Below are positions 8,163 through 15,238 of a stretch of 20,021 bases of DNA, piece after piece (positions within the stretch are counted from its first letter, which is position 1; each line of letters starts with the position of its first letter). The position numbers were made by a program, and so were the translations under genes. The notes under the pieces were generated by a model. It did not search any database, was not told the origin of the DNA, and saw only the letters and a program-made list of their open reading frames with translations. This stretch comes from Pseudomonadota bacterium (GTDB lineage Bacteria; Pseudomonadota; Alphaproteobacteria; Micropepsales; Micropepsaceae), in assembly GCA_021808875.1 (NCBI GenBank), contig JAKBAU010000026.1:1-20021 (forward strand), in the 5' to 3' direction.

Positions 8163-9226
8163 TGCGTCTGAAGATCCATGGTGCGCGATGAGACGGCCTG
8201 GCCGCTGGATGGAGCGGCGATCCGGATTGCCGTCCGGTCCGGTAAGCCATAGGCGCCCTCGGTGACGACCCGAGTCCCGACCTTGAGCCCGGGACCGGAC
8301 ACCGCCACCCAGCCATCTTCCCGCAGGCCTGCCTCGACAGGAACGCGGATCGCCGTGCTGCCACGCACGACGGAGAGGACGCCACGGCTGCCTGCGATCT
8401 GGCTGATTACGCTTTTACTGGGCGCCGCCAGCGCATTGGGCTCTGTCGCCGTCACGATGCGCAGGTGAAGGTATTGGCCCGGTCGAAGACTGCTCTTCCG
8501 CGGCAGGCTACCCCAGGCCATCACGGTTCCATCGTTCGCGTTGACCGTTGCACTGACATAGGCGAGCCGCGTCGAGATGGGCCGCGCGCCCAGCACCTGC
8601 AAGGGATCACCGGGGGCGAGTTGCGAAGCTTCCTCTTCGGGAATATCCGTTCGTACCACGAGATGGTCGACGTCGACCACCACGGCGAGCACAGTACGCG
8701 CATCTACCGCGGTACCGGCCTTCACATTGACGCTGACAACCTGCCCGCTGAGTGGGGCGGTGACGCGCAGGAGCGCAAGTTGCGCTTGCGCACTCTGCAA
8801 GGCTTTCAGCGCAGCGTTGTGCTCGGCGTACAGCCGCTTGAGCCGTGCGACCTGCTGTGCCGCGTAGCGCTCCGTCATCGTGCCAGAATTGAGAACAACC
8901 AGCAGCTGGCCTCGCCTGACTCGCTCCCCTGCCGCGACGAGCACATGGGTGACGACACCGCTGACGGGAGCGGCAACAGACGCAGAGGCTGCAGGGTGCT
9001 GCGGCGTCGTCGGTGCCGGCTCCACCACGCCGTAGCCGTACACGTAGCGGTGCAGGGTCATGCGCCTTAATTCACCGACCTGAACGGTGATCCGGGGGCC
9101 TCGGGATGCATCGGACTGCTCAGCTGCCACAGACCTTGCACCGTACGATCTGAGGAGTAAGTACGCGCCGAGCGCGAATCCAAAGGCGGCGATGCCGATG
9201 GTGACCAATGTGCGGGATTTTTTCAT
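8159..9226 (-). CDS. RND efflux membrane-fusion (periplasmic adaptor) protein, HlyD family
   Basis: This is the adaptor linking the inner-membrane pump to the outer-membrane channel. I take ATG 9224-9226 as the start (355 residues) because it gives a clean membrane anchor (KKSRTLVTIGIAAFGFALGA, residues 2-21) and overlaps the upstream stop as ATGA; a longer open frame to 9658 is only an antisense-like extension. A barrel-sandwich domain follows (VAAPVSGVVTHVLVAAGERV, then LRVTAPLSGQVVSVNVKAGT), with a very short helical hairpin between (about 35 residues, AAQQVARLKRLYAEHNAALK), then a beta-barrel and membrane-proximal domain. There is no His-rich or Met-rich metal-binding segment as in some Cus/Czc adaptors. 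The short hairpin implies a compact joint with its partner channel. Confidence 0.9.
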   Translation of the reverse strand: MKKSRTLVTIGIAAFGFALGAYLLLRSYGARSVAAEQSDASRGPRITVQVGELRRMTLHRYVYGYGVVEPAPTTPQHPAASASVAAPVSGVVTHVLVAAGERVRRGQLLVVLNSGTMTERYAAQQVARLKRLYAEHNAALKALQSAQAQLALLRVTAPLSGQVVSVNVKAGTAVDARTVLAVVVDVDHLVVRTDIPEEEASQLAPGDPLQVLGARPISTRLAYVSATVNANDGTVMAWGSLPRKSSLRPGQYLHLRIVTATEPNALAAPSKSVISQIAGSRGVLSVVRGSTAIRVPVEAGLREDGWVAVSGPGLKVGTRVVTEGAYGLPDRTAIRIAAPSSGQAVSSRTMDLQTQ

Positions 9227-10623
9227 GGACCTGCCGGGTGAGGAATGTTTTGTGCGGATTGCAACATGGAGGGACGTAGGGTGAGCGGGCTTTGCACCGC
9301 GTCTTGTAACGCGCCAAGCGCCTGTTGCGCGGCCAGCCGCGTTGCGAGCAGATTTTGTGCCCCGGCATAGAAGGCGACGTCTGCGTTGGCGAGGTCGAGC
9401 GGCTGCATCTCTCCGGCGCTGACCTGCGCGCGTATGGATTTGAGTTGGTGTGTCAAGTTTCCGAGTAACGAGTCGGCCGTCCTGACCTGCGCGAGCGCCG
9501 ACCGGTACGCGGCGAGCGCGCCATCGATCTGGGTTACGGCCGCCGCCTGCACGCCGAGGAACTGTGCAGCGGCCACGCGGCGCCGAGCTCTTGCCTGAGC
9601 GATAGGGCCCTGGTTCTGATTGAGGAGGGGCAACGTCAGCGAGAGGCTGAGCTGCCACTGGCTATCGTCGACGAGCTGCGAGTTCCAGACATAGCCCGGG
9701 CCGAGCACGACGCTAGGCCATTGGCGCGCGACCTCGAGCTTCAGGGCCGATTGGCTGGCCGCGTATTGCGCGAGTGATGCCCTCACATCCGAGCGCCCGA
9801 GCAAAGCGTGCTGCCGCACCGCCGGGCGGGTGAGATCACGCGGGAACCGTCTGAATCCGGCGAACGACAGATGCACTCCTCGCAATGCGCTTACCGGTAC
9901 CCCGATCGCGCCGGCGAGCGCGATGCGCGCCTGGCGAATCCGGCCCGCCTGTGCCTGTCTGGCAAGGGTCGCATGTTCGAGCGCGATCCGCGCCCCGGTG
10001 ACAGTGTAACTCGACACCGCACCGGCCCTGAACTGGCCTTCGAGGAGATTGACGACGCTCCGCAACGCAGTCACCTGGCGGACCCGGAGCGATTTGGTCT
10101 GACGCGCCCCATACAGCGCAAGTAATGCACGGCGCAGGCGGCTGCGTACCCCCCAGACTGTGCCAATGAGGTCCCACCGTGCGGCGACCGCGAGGTGACG
10201 CGCCTGCGCCATGCGATCGCCGCGCCGGCCCGCACTGTCGATCGGCCAGTTGATGGCGACCGGCACGATCCAGGGATTGCGCACACCCGGAACCCCAGAG
10301 TCGTATCCCGGGCTCAGCGAAAGAGACGGGTTCGGACGCGCACGGGCTGTGATCCGGGCCGCCTGCGCAGAGAGCAGCTGCGCACGCGCATAGGCGAGCG
10401 CGGGCTGGTAGTAAAATGCGGCCAGGGTCAACGCCTTAAGATCCCAGGACTGACCGCTGCCGGGCCATGCGACATGGTTGGCCACCAGAAACTTCACAAG
10501 GCCCGGATTGCCGAGCGAGCGACTCTCATAGGCCCCGAGGGATCCGGCAGGAGAGATCGGACGCGGCTGAAAAGTGGCGCAGCCGGAGAGAAGCCCCACG
10601 GCGAACAGGCACAGATACCGCAT
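9223..10623 (-). CDS. Outer-membrane efflux channel lipoprotein, TolC/CusC-like
   Basis: This gene encodes the outer-membrane channel of the tripartite pump. From ATG 10621-10623 it has 466 residues and starts with a lipoprotein signal, MRYLCLFAVGLLSGC, so the mature N-terminal Cys would be lipidated. The rest shows the two-fold repeated long-helix pattern of the outer-membrane factor family: ALAYARAQLLSAQAARITAR in the first half and LAQYAASQSALKLEVARQWP in the second, the latter followed by LGPGYVWNSQL. The frame is open to a GTG at 10681-10683, which would add 20 residues before the signal; no strong ribosome-binding site settles the choice. It is the first recognisable gene of the channel-adaptor-pump operon and its stop overlaps the adaptor start. 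Confidence 0.88.
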   Translation of the reverse strand: MRYLCLFAVGLLSGCATFQPRPISPAGSLGAYESRSLGNPGLVKFLVANHVAWPGSGQSWDLKALTLAAFYYQPALAYARAQLLSAQAARITARARPNPSLSLSPGYDSGVPGVRNPWIVPVAINWPIDSAGRRGDRMAQARHLAVAARWDLIGTVWGVRSRLRRALLALYGARQTKSLRVRQVTALRSVVNLLEGQFRAGAVSSYTVTGARIALEHATLARQAQAGRIRQARIALAGAIGVPVSALRGVHLSFAGFRRFPRDLTRPAVRQHALLGRSDVRASLAQYAASQSALKLEVARQWPSVVLGPGYVWNSQLVDDSQWQLSLSLTLPLLNQNQGPIAQARARRRVAAAQFLGVQAAAVTQIDGALAAYRSALAQVRTADSLLGNLTHQLKSIRAQVSAGEMQPLDLANADVAFYAGAQNLLATRLAAQQALGALQDAVQSPLTLRPSMLQSAQNIPHPAGP

Positions 10624-10752
10624 TTTGAAGGTAGTCGGCATGGATTTCGTACGTATTGCAATCATCATCACGGTCATACGCACGAGCGCGCACTACCCCT
10701 CCCGAGAACCCGAGAATTCGAGCAACCGCATTCTTTTCACCCGCATAAGGAC

Positions 10753-10887
10753 TCATCTGCTGTGCGGCACATCGGTAGCGACGTCGCAGGCACCAGAATA
10801 GGCAAACTCCAAGACAGTCAACCCGGCCACGGGGATAGCGGCGATGGCGGCCTTGACCCACTTCCAGAACTCGGTCCGCTTGTTCAT
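10753..10887 (-). CDS. Possible 44-residue leader or small membrane protein
   Basis: A short frame upstream of the efflux operon reads MNKRTEFWKWVKAAIAAIPV, then AGLTVLEFAY, ending SGACDVATDVPHSR. It has a basic/aromatic N-terminus and one hydrophobic stretch (about residues 11-30), so it could be a small membrane protein. AAGGAG lies directly before the ATG, but only one base away, which is closer than normal and weakens the case. It lies between the divergent promoter region and the channel gene. I do not recognise a family. Confidence 0.35.
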   Translation of the reverse strand: MNKRTEFWKWVKAAIAAIPVAGLTVLEFAYSGACDVATDVPHSR

Positions 10888-10917
10888 ACTCCTTCCCGAT
10901 CAAACGGAGTTCGTGTG

Positions 10918-10937
10918 TAGGGGGGATTGGTCCCCTA
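10918..10937. promoter_or_regulatory. Inverted repeat in the divergent efflux/sigma promoter region
   Basis: TAGGGG and CCCCTA form 6-bp arms at 10918-10923 and 10932-10937, with an inner GGGGA-TTGG-TCCCC alternative. It lies in the roughly 150-base gap between the divergent channel-side genes and the anti-sigma gene, the only place from which both operons can be driven. It could be a regulator site or part of a promoter. I could not pick out a convincing pair of -35/-10 boxes for the ECF sigma factor. Confidence 0.35.
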
Positions 10938-11037
10938 TCGATCCGTTACGCGGACGCCAGGGGTTTCCTTCTGGAGGGAAAGGCAAGAACGATGCGTATC
11001 AGAGAGGTGGACGTGATTGAGAGCGAGGCCAGACGCC

Positions 11038-11316
11038 ATGATTGATCGTGAACTTCAAGCCCTCGCAAAGCTGCCGCCGGACAGACCGCTCGATCGGCTG
11101 GAGATCGGCGTCTGGAGGGCCATCACGACGCGCGCGACGGAGCGGCGCACCGGTCGCGTCATCACGTCCTGTCAGGCTGTCGCACTGGTCGTGGCCTTGC
11201 TCGGCAGCGTAGCAGCTGGCGCCGCAGCCGCTCCGGCGCATCCGACCGCGAATGCCATCGCGCGACCGAGCGGTGGGCTTGCGCCTTTCGACCTCCTGTT
11301 TGGGAGACTTCCGTGA
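11038..11316 (+). CDS. CnrY-like membrane anti-sigma factor
   Basis: This 92-residue protein has the size and build of CnrY/NccY anti-sigma factors: a cytoplasmic N-terminal part of about 43 residues (including PLDRLEIGVWRAI) that would bind the sigma factor, one membrane span at about 45-64 (QAVALVVALLGSVAAGAAAA) and a short periplasmic tail ending APFDLLFGRLP. The call rests mostly on position: it is followed without a gap by a CnrX-like sensor and an ECF sigma gene. ATG 11038 is preferred; a TTG at 11017 would add seven residues. Its stop overlaps the next start as GTGA (11313-11316), so translation is coupled. Sequence identity to known anti-sigmas is expected to be low for this class. 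Confidence 0.7.
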   Translation: MIDRELQALAKLPPDRPLDRLEIGVWRAITTRATERRTGRVITSCQAVALVVALLGSVAAGAAAAPAHPTANAIARPSGGLAPFDLLFGRLP

Positions 11317-11756
11317 GCGTGTCACTTCGCGCGGTCGTCGCGATGGTGCTGCTGACCTTGGCAGCGGGCGCTCTTGGCGGCTGGCTGGGCGTTTCCTATG
11401 GCGCACGGCAGGCCGCCCCGCCCCAGGACCTTCACGCGATTCTGCATCACGATCTCGACCTGACTGCCGCGCAGAGCGAACGGATTGCTGTCCTCGAACA
11501 GCGATTCGCGACGCGCGGCAAGGTATTCGAGGCAGAAATGCAGGCGGCGGATCTGGAGTTGGCAATCGCGCTGGAGGCGGATCACACCTATGGTCCGAAG
11601 GAACAGGCGGCAATCGACCGCTTCCACCGTGCAGAAAAGAGCCTCCAGGAAGCCACGATCCGGCACGTGCTCGCCATGCGTGCCATCCTCACGGTCAAAC
11701 AGTCCAAGGTCTTCGATCGCGCAGTCTACGAGGCACTGACCGCGGGCTCGTCGTGA
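11313..11756 (+). CDS. CnrX-like periplasmic metal sensor
   Basis: This 147-residue protein has an N-terminal membrane anchor (residues 6-28) and a helical periplasmic domain of the CnrX/ZraP-like metal-resistance type. The residues that bind Ni/Co in CnrX (His42, His46, Glu63, His119, Met123 in the Cupriavidus protein) have counterparts at the same spacing: His41 and His45 (DLHAILHHDLDL), Glu62 (VLEQRF), His118 and Met122 (RHVLAM). In the known system the metal-free sensor keeps the anti-sigma holding the sigma factor, and metal binding releases it. The start is GTG 11313-11315 overlapping the anti-sigma stop; the end overlaps the sigma start (GTGA, 11753-11756). The full set of ligands makes Ni or Co sensing likely, with other cations possible. 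Confidence 0.85.
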   Translation: MSVSLRAVVAMVLLTLAAGALGGWLGVSYGARQAAPPQDLHAILHHDLDLTAAQSERIAVLEQRFATRGKVFEAEMQAADLELAIALEADHTYGPKEQAAIDRFHRAEKSLQEATIRHVLAMRAILTVKQSKVFDRAVYEALTAGSS

Positions 11757-12319
11757 CATATGCGCCGGAAAGCGCATCGGATGAGGCACTCGCACACCGT
11801 GCCGCAGGCGGCGACCGCGCGGCCTTCAACGGTCTGATCCGGCGCTACAAGGAGCCGCTATATCGTTTCGTTCGCCGCTATGTCGGCGATGCCGATGATG
11901 CCTATGATCTTCTCCAGGATACCTTCATTTCGGCCTGGCGCGCGCTCCACCGCTACGACCCAAAGCGGCCCTTTTCGCCATGGCTACATCGCATCGCCCT
12001 CAACAAGTGTAGGGACTTTGGTCGCCGGAAGGCCGTTCGCCGCACCTTCTTGCGCCTTCTTGCTCTTGGCACTGAAGATCAGCCTCCAATGGACGTAGGG
12101 GGCGCCGACGAGGAACTTGAAGCTTCCGCGCGGCTCGCCCGGCTCAACATGGCCATTGCAGCATTGCCGACGCTGTACAAGGAACCCTTGTTGCTCACAG
12201 TGATCGAGGGCCTGAGCCAAGACGAGGCGGCGGTGATCCTCGGAACGACACGCAAGGCAATCGAGATGCGCCTTTACCGAGCCCGCCGAAAGCTGGCGGA
12301 TGAACTGGAAAAAGGCTGA
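11753..12319 (+). CDS. ECF RNA polymerase sigma factor, CnrH-like
   Basis: This 188-residue sigma-70 family factor has region 2 at about residues 24-95 (FNGLIRRYKEPLYRFVRRYV, then DDAYDLLQDTFISAWRAL and FSPWLHRIALNKCRDFGRRK) and region 4 at about 128-185 (IAALPTLYKEPLLLTVIEGL, then SQDEAAVILGTTRKAIEMRL). I chose GTG 11753 because it overlaps the sensor stop as GTGA and gives the normal ECF length; the same frame is open far upstream to 11252 but that part only shadows the sensor gene. It is the third gene of the anti-sigma/sensor/sigma module. By analogy with CnrH it should direct transcription of its own operon and of the divergent efflux operon when metal is present. Confidence 0.9.
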   Translation: MTYAPESASDEALAHRAAGGDRAAFNGLIRRYKEPLYRFVRRYVGDADDAYDLLQDTFISAWRALHRYDPKRPFSPWLHRIALNKCRDFGRRKAVRRTFLRLLALGTEDQPPMDVGGADEELEASARLARLNMAIAALPTLYKEPLLLTVIEGLSQDEAAVILGTTRKAIEMRLYRARRKLADELEKG

Positions 12320-12433
12320 GAGGCATGGTCTACGCCGACACGTAGTGCGAAGAGTTGGACGCCAAATCGGGAACTTGAGATACGGACGCAGCGCGCTGAC
12401 GTCCCTGCAGTGATTTTGACAATTTGAGGAGTG

Positions 12434-12680
12434 ATGAGGGAGCGCGCCATGCGGCGCGTACAGGAGGGCAATAGCCCTGAAGTTGCGGCGGAAGTTTTCG
12501 GCATTGGTCGGACGGCGATATACCGATGGATAAATGAGTAACGGCGAGGAGGATGGGGGAACTAAAGCAAAGCCGCTGTTTGGCTGTCCGCCAAAGCTGG
12601 GCGACAAGAAGCTCAGGTGGATCTATGACACGATGACTCGGAAGAACCCGATGCAACTCAATTTTGAGCATGCGTTGTGA
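12434..12680 (+). pseudogene. IS630-family transposase, N-terminal remnant
   Basis: After GAGGAGTG the frame begins MRERAMRRVQEGNSPEVAAE and continues VFGIGRTAIYRWINE, an IS630-type helix-turn-helix. A stop at 12539 reflects a one-base frameshift; the next frame continues KAKPLFGCPPKLGDKKLRWI, then YDTMTRKNPMQLNFEHAL, stopping at 12680. The catalytic DDE domain is missing. The break coincides with the truncated end of the helicase pseudogene on the other strand, so one deletion probably removed both. Confidence 0.8.
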
Positions 12681-13597
12681 TGTCGGGCCAATAATTGACC
12701 AACTGAATTTGCGCGTTAGGCGATCCGATACGGTCAATGCGCCCGAAGCGCTGGATTATGCGGACAGGATTCCAGTGGATGTCGTAATTGATGAGGTAAT
12801 CGCAATCCTGGAGGTTTTGTCCTTCAGAGATACAGTCGGTGCCAATCAGGATATCGATCTGATTGGGATCGTTCGGCATAGTTACTGACTTTTCCTTCGA
12901 CCGGGGCGAGAACAGTGTCAGGATCGATTGAAAGTCATAGCTCCTAGGGATAGTGCTCTTAGGCGCATCCTAGCCTGTCACCATCGTGGTGTTGACGCCG
13001 GTCGCCGCATCACGCTGAAAATTGAACAACTTCTTCCAGACCCCGCTTTCGAGGTAGCCAGTGCGGTCGTTGGGCAGAACGTCCTCGTCAATATTCTCCA
13101 GAAACTCCCGGAAAAAATTGTAGAGAATGAGGAAGTAGATTCGCTCTGGCGAGTTCTCTTCATAGACTGACTCGATGTGCTGGCAGATCGTGTCCGTAAC
13201 GTCCTGCACATTGGCCGCGTCCGCCCAAATCTGATGGAACAGCTCCAGGTAGGCCGTCGTATGGGCAGCGTCATCGAAATGGTTCACCATATTGGAGACC
13301 GCATTGCCCTTTTGGTATCCCAGGTCCAAGGTGGTGAAGCCATTTACGGGCATGTAGGTGACTGAGGCATCCTGCCCAGCAACGCAGGCAAACTGTTGCA
13401 TCGGGGCCTTGGTCCGGTTGGACCGGAATGACGCCTTCTTGCGAATCCATTCCGCGCACTCCCGCGCTACGGCGCGTTGAGTCAATTTGTTGCGGAGCTG
13501 GATTTCAAATTCCGAGCCATAGATATGCTTCTCGCGCTCGGCCTTGGGAATAAAAACTCCCGGCGCTCGCGCTTGACCTGATCGACGGCGCCTTCCG
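12681..13597 (-). pseudogene. Large SNF2/DEAD-box helicase, internally deleted and truncated
   Basis: The N-terminal part reads FIPKAEREKHIYGSEFEIQL (from about 13554), then SPERIYFLILYNFFREFLEN and LFNFQRDAATG, where the family continues into its Walker A and DEAH motifs. Here DAATG (about 12997) runs straight, in frame, into NTTMVTG, which belongs several hundred residues later. A TAG at 12970-12972 follows, and the same frame goes on: SYDFQSILTLFSPRSKEK, then the C-terminal helicase lobe DILIGTDCISEGQNLQDCDY with IIQRFGRIDRIGS, ending at NYWPDI by the IS630 remnant. A possible start region (EGAVDQVKRERREF, to about 13597) is in another frame. ATP-binding motifs are gone, so it is dead. Such helicases of about 1000 residues often sit in defence or mobile regions. 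Confidence 0.8.
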
Positions 13598-13813
13598 GGA
13601 CAACATGACCTGAGTGTCCCTGTGCCACTCTCATTAACGCCATCCTGGCTGGCGGCCCCAGCGGCCAGGATCAGGATCCGGCCTCCTTTAGGCCGAAACT
13701 GGAACGAATGACACCCGCGTATCGGGCAAACATTGCTGTTAAGCACGACAAAAAGCGTTAGCATGCATGCCCAACCAGACCGGATGTGGTGGACTTAGGA
13801 CAGGAGCAAACTG
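13598..13813. other. Gap between island remnants and chromosomal-type genes
   Basis: No gene is recognised here. It is the boundary between the decayed helicase and the first well-preserved metabolic gene. GCATGC occurs twice in tandem near 13763, and AGGAG at 13802-13806 serves the esterase start. I see no direct repeat or tRNA that would mark an attachment site. Confidence 0.4.
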
Positions 13814-14716
13814 GTGAGTGTTCAACTGTTTTTGATGGACAAGATGTTACGGTTTTCGGTGAAGCGGAGGTTCGCAAAAGCGCCAAACGTCATGACTTTG
13901 CGAGCCGTCATGACGGAAATGGCCTCCAGTTCAAAAGCCCCGCCGCCGCCGGTTGCGATCGAAAATGAACAGCTTGGTGGTGTCGCGTCCGAGAAGCTAA
14001 GCCAGCCAGGCTCTGACCAGACCCGCGCCATCCTGTATTTGCACGGTGGCGGGTTTGTCGCAGGCGCACCAAGTACGCACCGCCCTCTGACCTGGCGGTT
14101 AGCCCGTCTTACCAATCTGCCTGTGCACGTGGTGGATTACCGCCTCGCGCCCGAACATCCCTTCCCCGCCGGTCTTGACGACTGCTTTGCCGCCTATCAC
14201 GGACTGCTGGCCCAGGGAATAGAGAGCCGGCGTATCGCCATCATCGGTGATTCGGCAGGAGGCAATCTGACCCTCACTGTCGCCCTCAAGGCGAAAATGC
14301 AGGGCGTTCCCCTTCCGGGCTGCCTCGTCTGCTTGTCGCCGGTTACAGATCTTGTCGAACCGGGGCCGTCTCAGCTCGAAAATGCGCGTTCGGATGCCCT
14401 CTTCGTGCCCACAAGCTTTGCCACCTTGGTAGAAGCCTACTGCCCGGGACAGGATGCCCGCGATCCACTGATTTCACCCTTGCGTGGCGATCTTTCGGCA
14501 CTGCCACCCACGCTCCTGCAATGTTCTGGCGCCGAGATGCTTCGCGACGATTCGGTTCGCCTTGCCGAGAAAATGCGGGCCGCCGGCACTATGGTTGAAC
14601 TTGAGGTCTGGCCCAAGGTGCCGCATGTCTGGCAGGTTCTTGCTGACGTCGTTCCAGAAGCACGCCAGGCAATCGACAAAATCTGCCGCTTTGTGACAAC
14701 AACGCTTGAGGATTGA
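13814..14716 (+). CDS. Alpha/beta hydrolase, HSL-family (family IV) esterase/lipase
   Basis: This 300-residue esterase has the hormone-sensitive-lipase signature. The oxyanion loop HGGG is at 77-80, followed by the family block VVDYRLAPEHPFPA (107-119) and the nucleophile elbow GDSAGG (145-150) with Ser147. The catalytic acid is probably Glu241 in SGAEMLRDDS, where relatives have Asp or Glu, and the His is His271 in VPHVW. It should hydrolyse short-to-medium acyl esters in the cytoplasm; no signal peptide is seen. The GTG start has AGGAG seven bases upstream. It converges on the MaoC gene, with a hairpin between them, and may feed acids to the acyl-CoA synthetase operon nearby. Confidence 0.9.
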   Translation: MSVQLFLMDKMLRFSVKRRFAKAPNVMTLRAVMTEMASSSKAPPPPVAIENEQLGGVASEKLSQPGSDQTRAILYLHGGGFVAGAPSTHRPLTWRLARLTNLPVHVVDYRLAPEHPFPAGLDDCFAAYHGLLAQGIESRRIAIIGDSAGGNLTLTVALKAKMQGVPLPGCLVCLSPVTDLVEPGPSQLENARSDALFVPTSFATLVEAYCPGQDARDPLISPLRGDLSALPPTLLQCSGAEMLRDDSVRLAEKMRAAGTMVELEVWPKVPHVWQVLADVVPEARQAIDKICRFVTTTLED

Positions 14717-14735
14717 AAGTCCATCAGCGCCGCAT

Positions 14736-14763
14736 CCCCCCGCACGTGCATTGCGGGAGGGGG
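14736..14763. terminator. GC-rich hairpin between convergent genes
   Basis: CCCGCA (14739-14744) pairs with TGCGGG (14752-14757), and C-rich and G-rich runs extend the stem past a bulged A at 14758. It lies between the ends of the convergent esterase and MaoC genes, where a two-way terminator is expected. No long T tract follows on either strand, so termination strength is uncertain. Confidence 0.45.
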
Positions 14764-14785
14764 TGGCAAGACAAAGCAATATTTT

Positions 14786-15238
14786 CTACTTGTAGATCAT
14801 CGAAATTGTTTCAGCTACGCAGGCGGGACGTTCCTGTCCCTCTATCTCGATGGTCATTTCATTGATGACCTGCAGACCGGCGCCTCGTGACTCAACCGAC
14901 AAAAGCTTCTGGCGTGCGCGGACCCGCGAGCCCACCGGAACCATGTTGGTGAAGCGCACCTTGTTCGACCCGTAATTGATGCCACGGCTTACTCCGGTGA
15001 TACGCAGGATCCGGGCACCCAACATCGGAATTAGAGATAGCGTAAGAAACCCATGTGCTATGGTCTTGCCGCCAGGCATCTCCTTTTTTGCACGCTCGAC
15101 ATCAACATGAATCCACTGATGATCACCGGTGGCCTCGGCAAACTGATTGATCCGCGCCTGATCGATTTCAACCCATTCCGACACACCAATTTCCTGACCT
15201 ACCAATGAGGTGAGCTCATCAAAGCTGACTGTTTTCAC
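14786..15238 (-). CDS. MaoC-like hotdog hydratase/dehydratase
   Basis: This 150-residue single-hotdog protein resembles (R)-specific enoyl-CoA hydratases. The hydratase dyad is visible as Asp39 and His44 in ATGDHQWIHVD, followed by the central helix region TIAHGFLTLSLIPML (59-73). It likely hydrates 2-enoyl-CoA or a related acyl-CoA. It is the last gene of an overlapping minus-strand set: its ATG overlaps the stop of the ChaC-like gene (ATGA, 15235-15238). Length is normal for the nodulation-factor N-like / MaoC group. It is near the acyl-CoA synthetase, in keeping with acid activation and later beta-oxidation-type steps. Confidence 0.9.
   Translation of the reverse strand: MKTVSFDELTSLVGQEIGVSEWVEIDQARINQFAEATGDHQWIHVDVERAKKEMPGGKTIAHGFLTLSLIPMLGARILRITGVSRGINYGSNKVRFTNMVPVGSRVRARQKLLSVESRGAGLQVINEMTIEIEGQERPACVAETISMIYK

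Noticed and set aside
9227..9658. N-terminal extension of the adaptor protein to 9658
   Set aside because: It is an Arg-rich frame within the channel gene. The ATG at 9226 gives the membrane anchor and the ATGA overlap.
10985..11025. AAGAAC...GGACGT as an ECF -35/-10 pair
   Set aside because: The -10 half does not match usual ECF boxes and no matching pair was found on the other strand.
11252..12319. A 355-residue open frame ending with the sigma factor
   Set aside because: The first 167 residues are Arg/Gly-rich and overlap the metal sensor in another frame; only the part from 11753 has sigma features, and that start overlaps the sensor stop.
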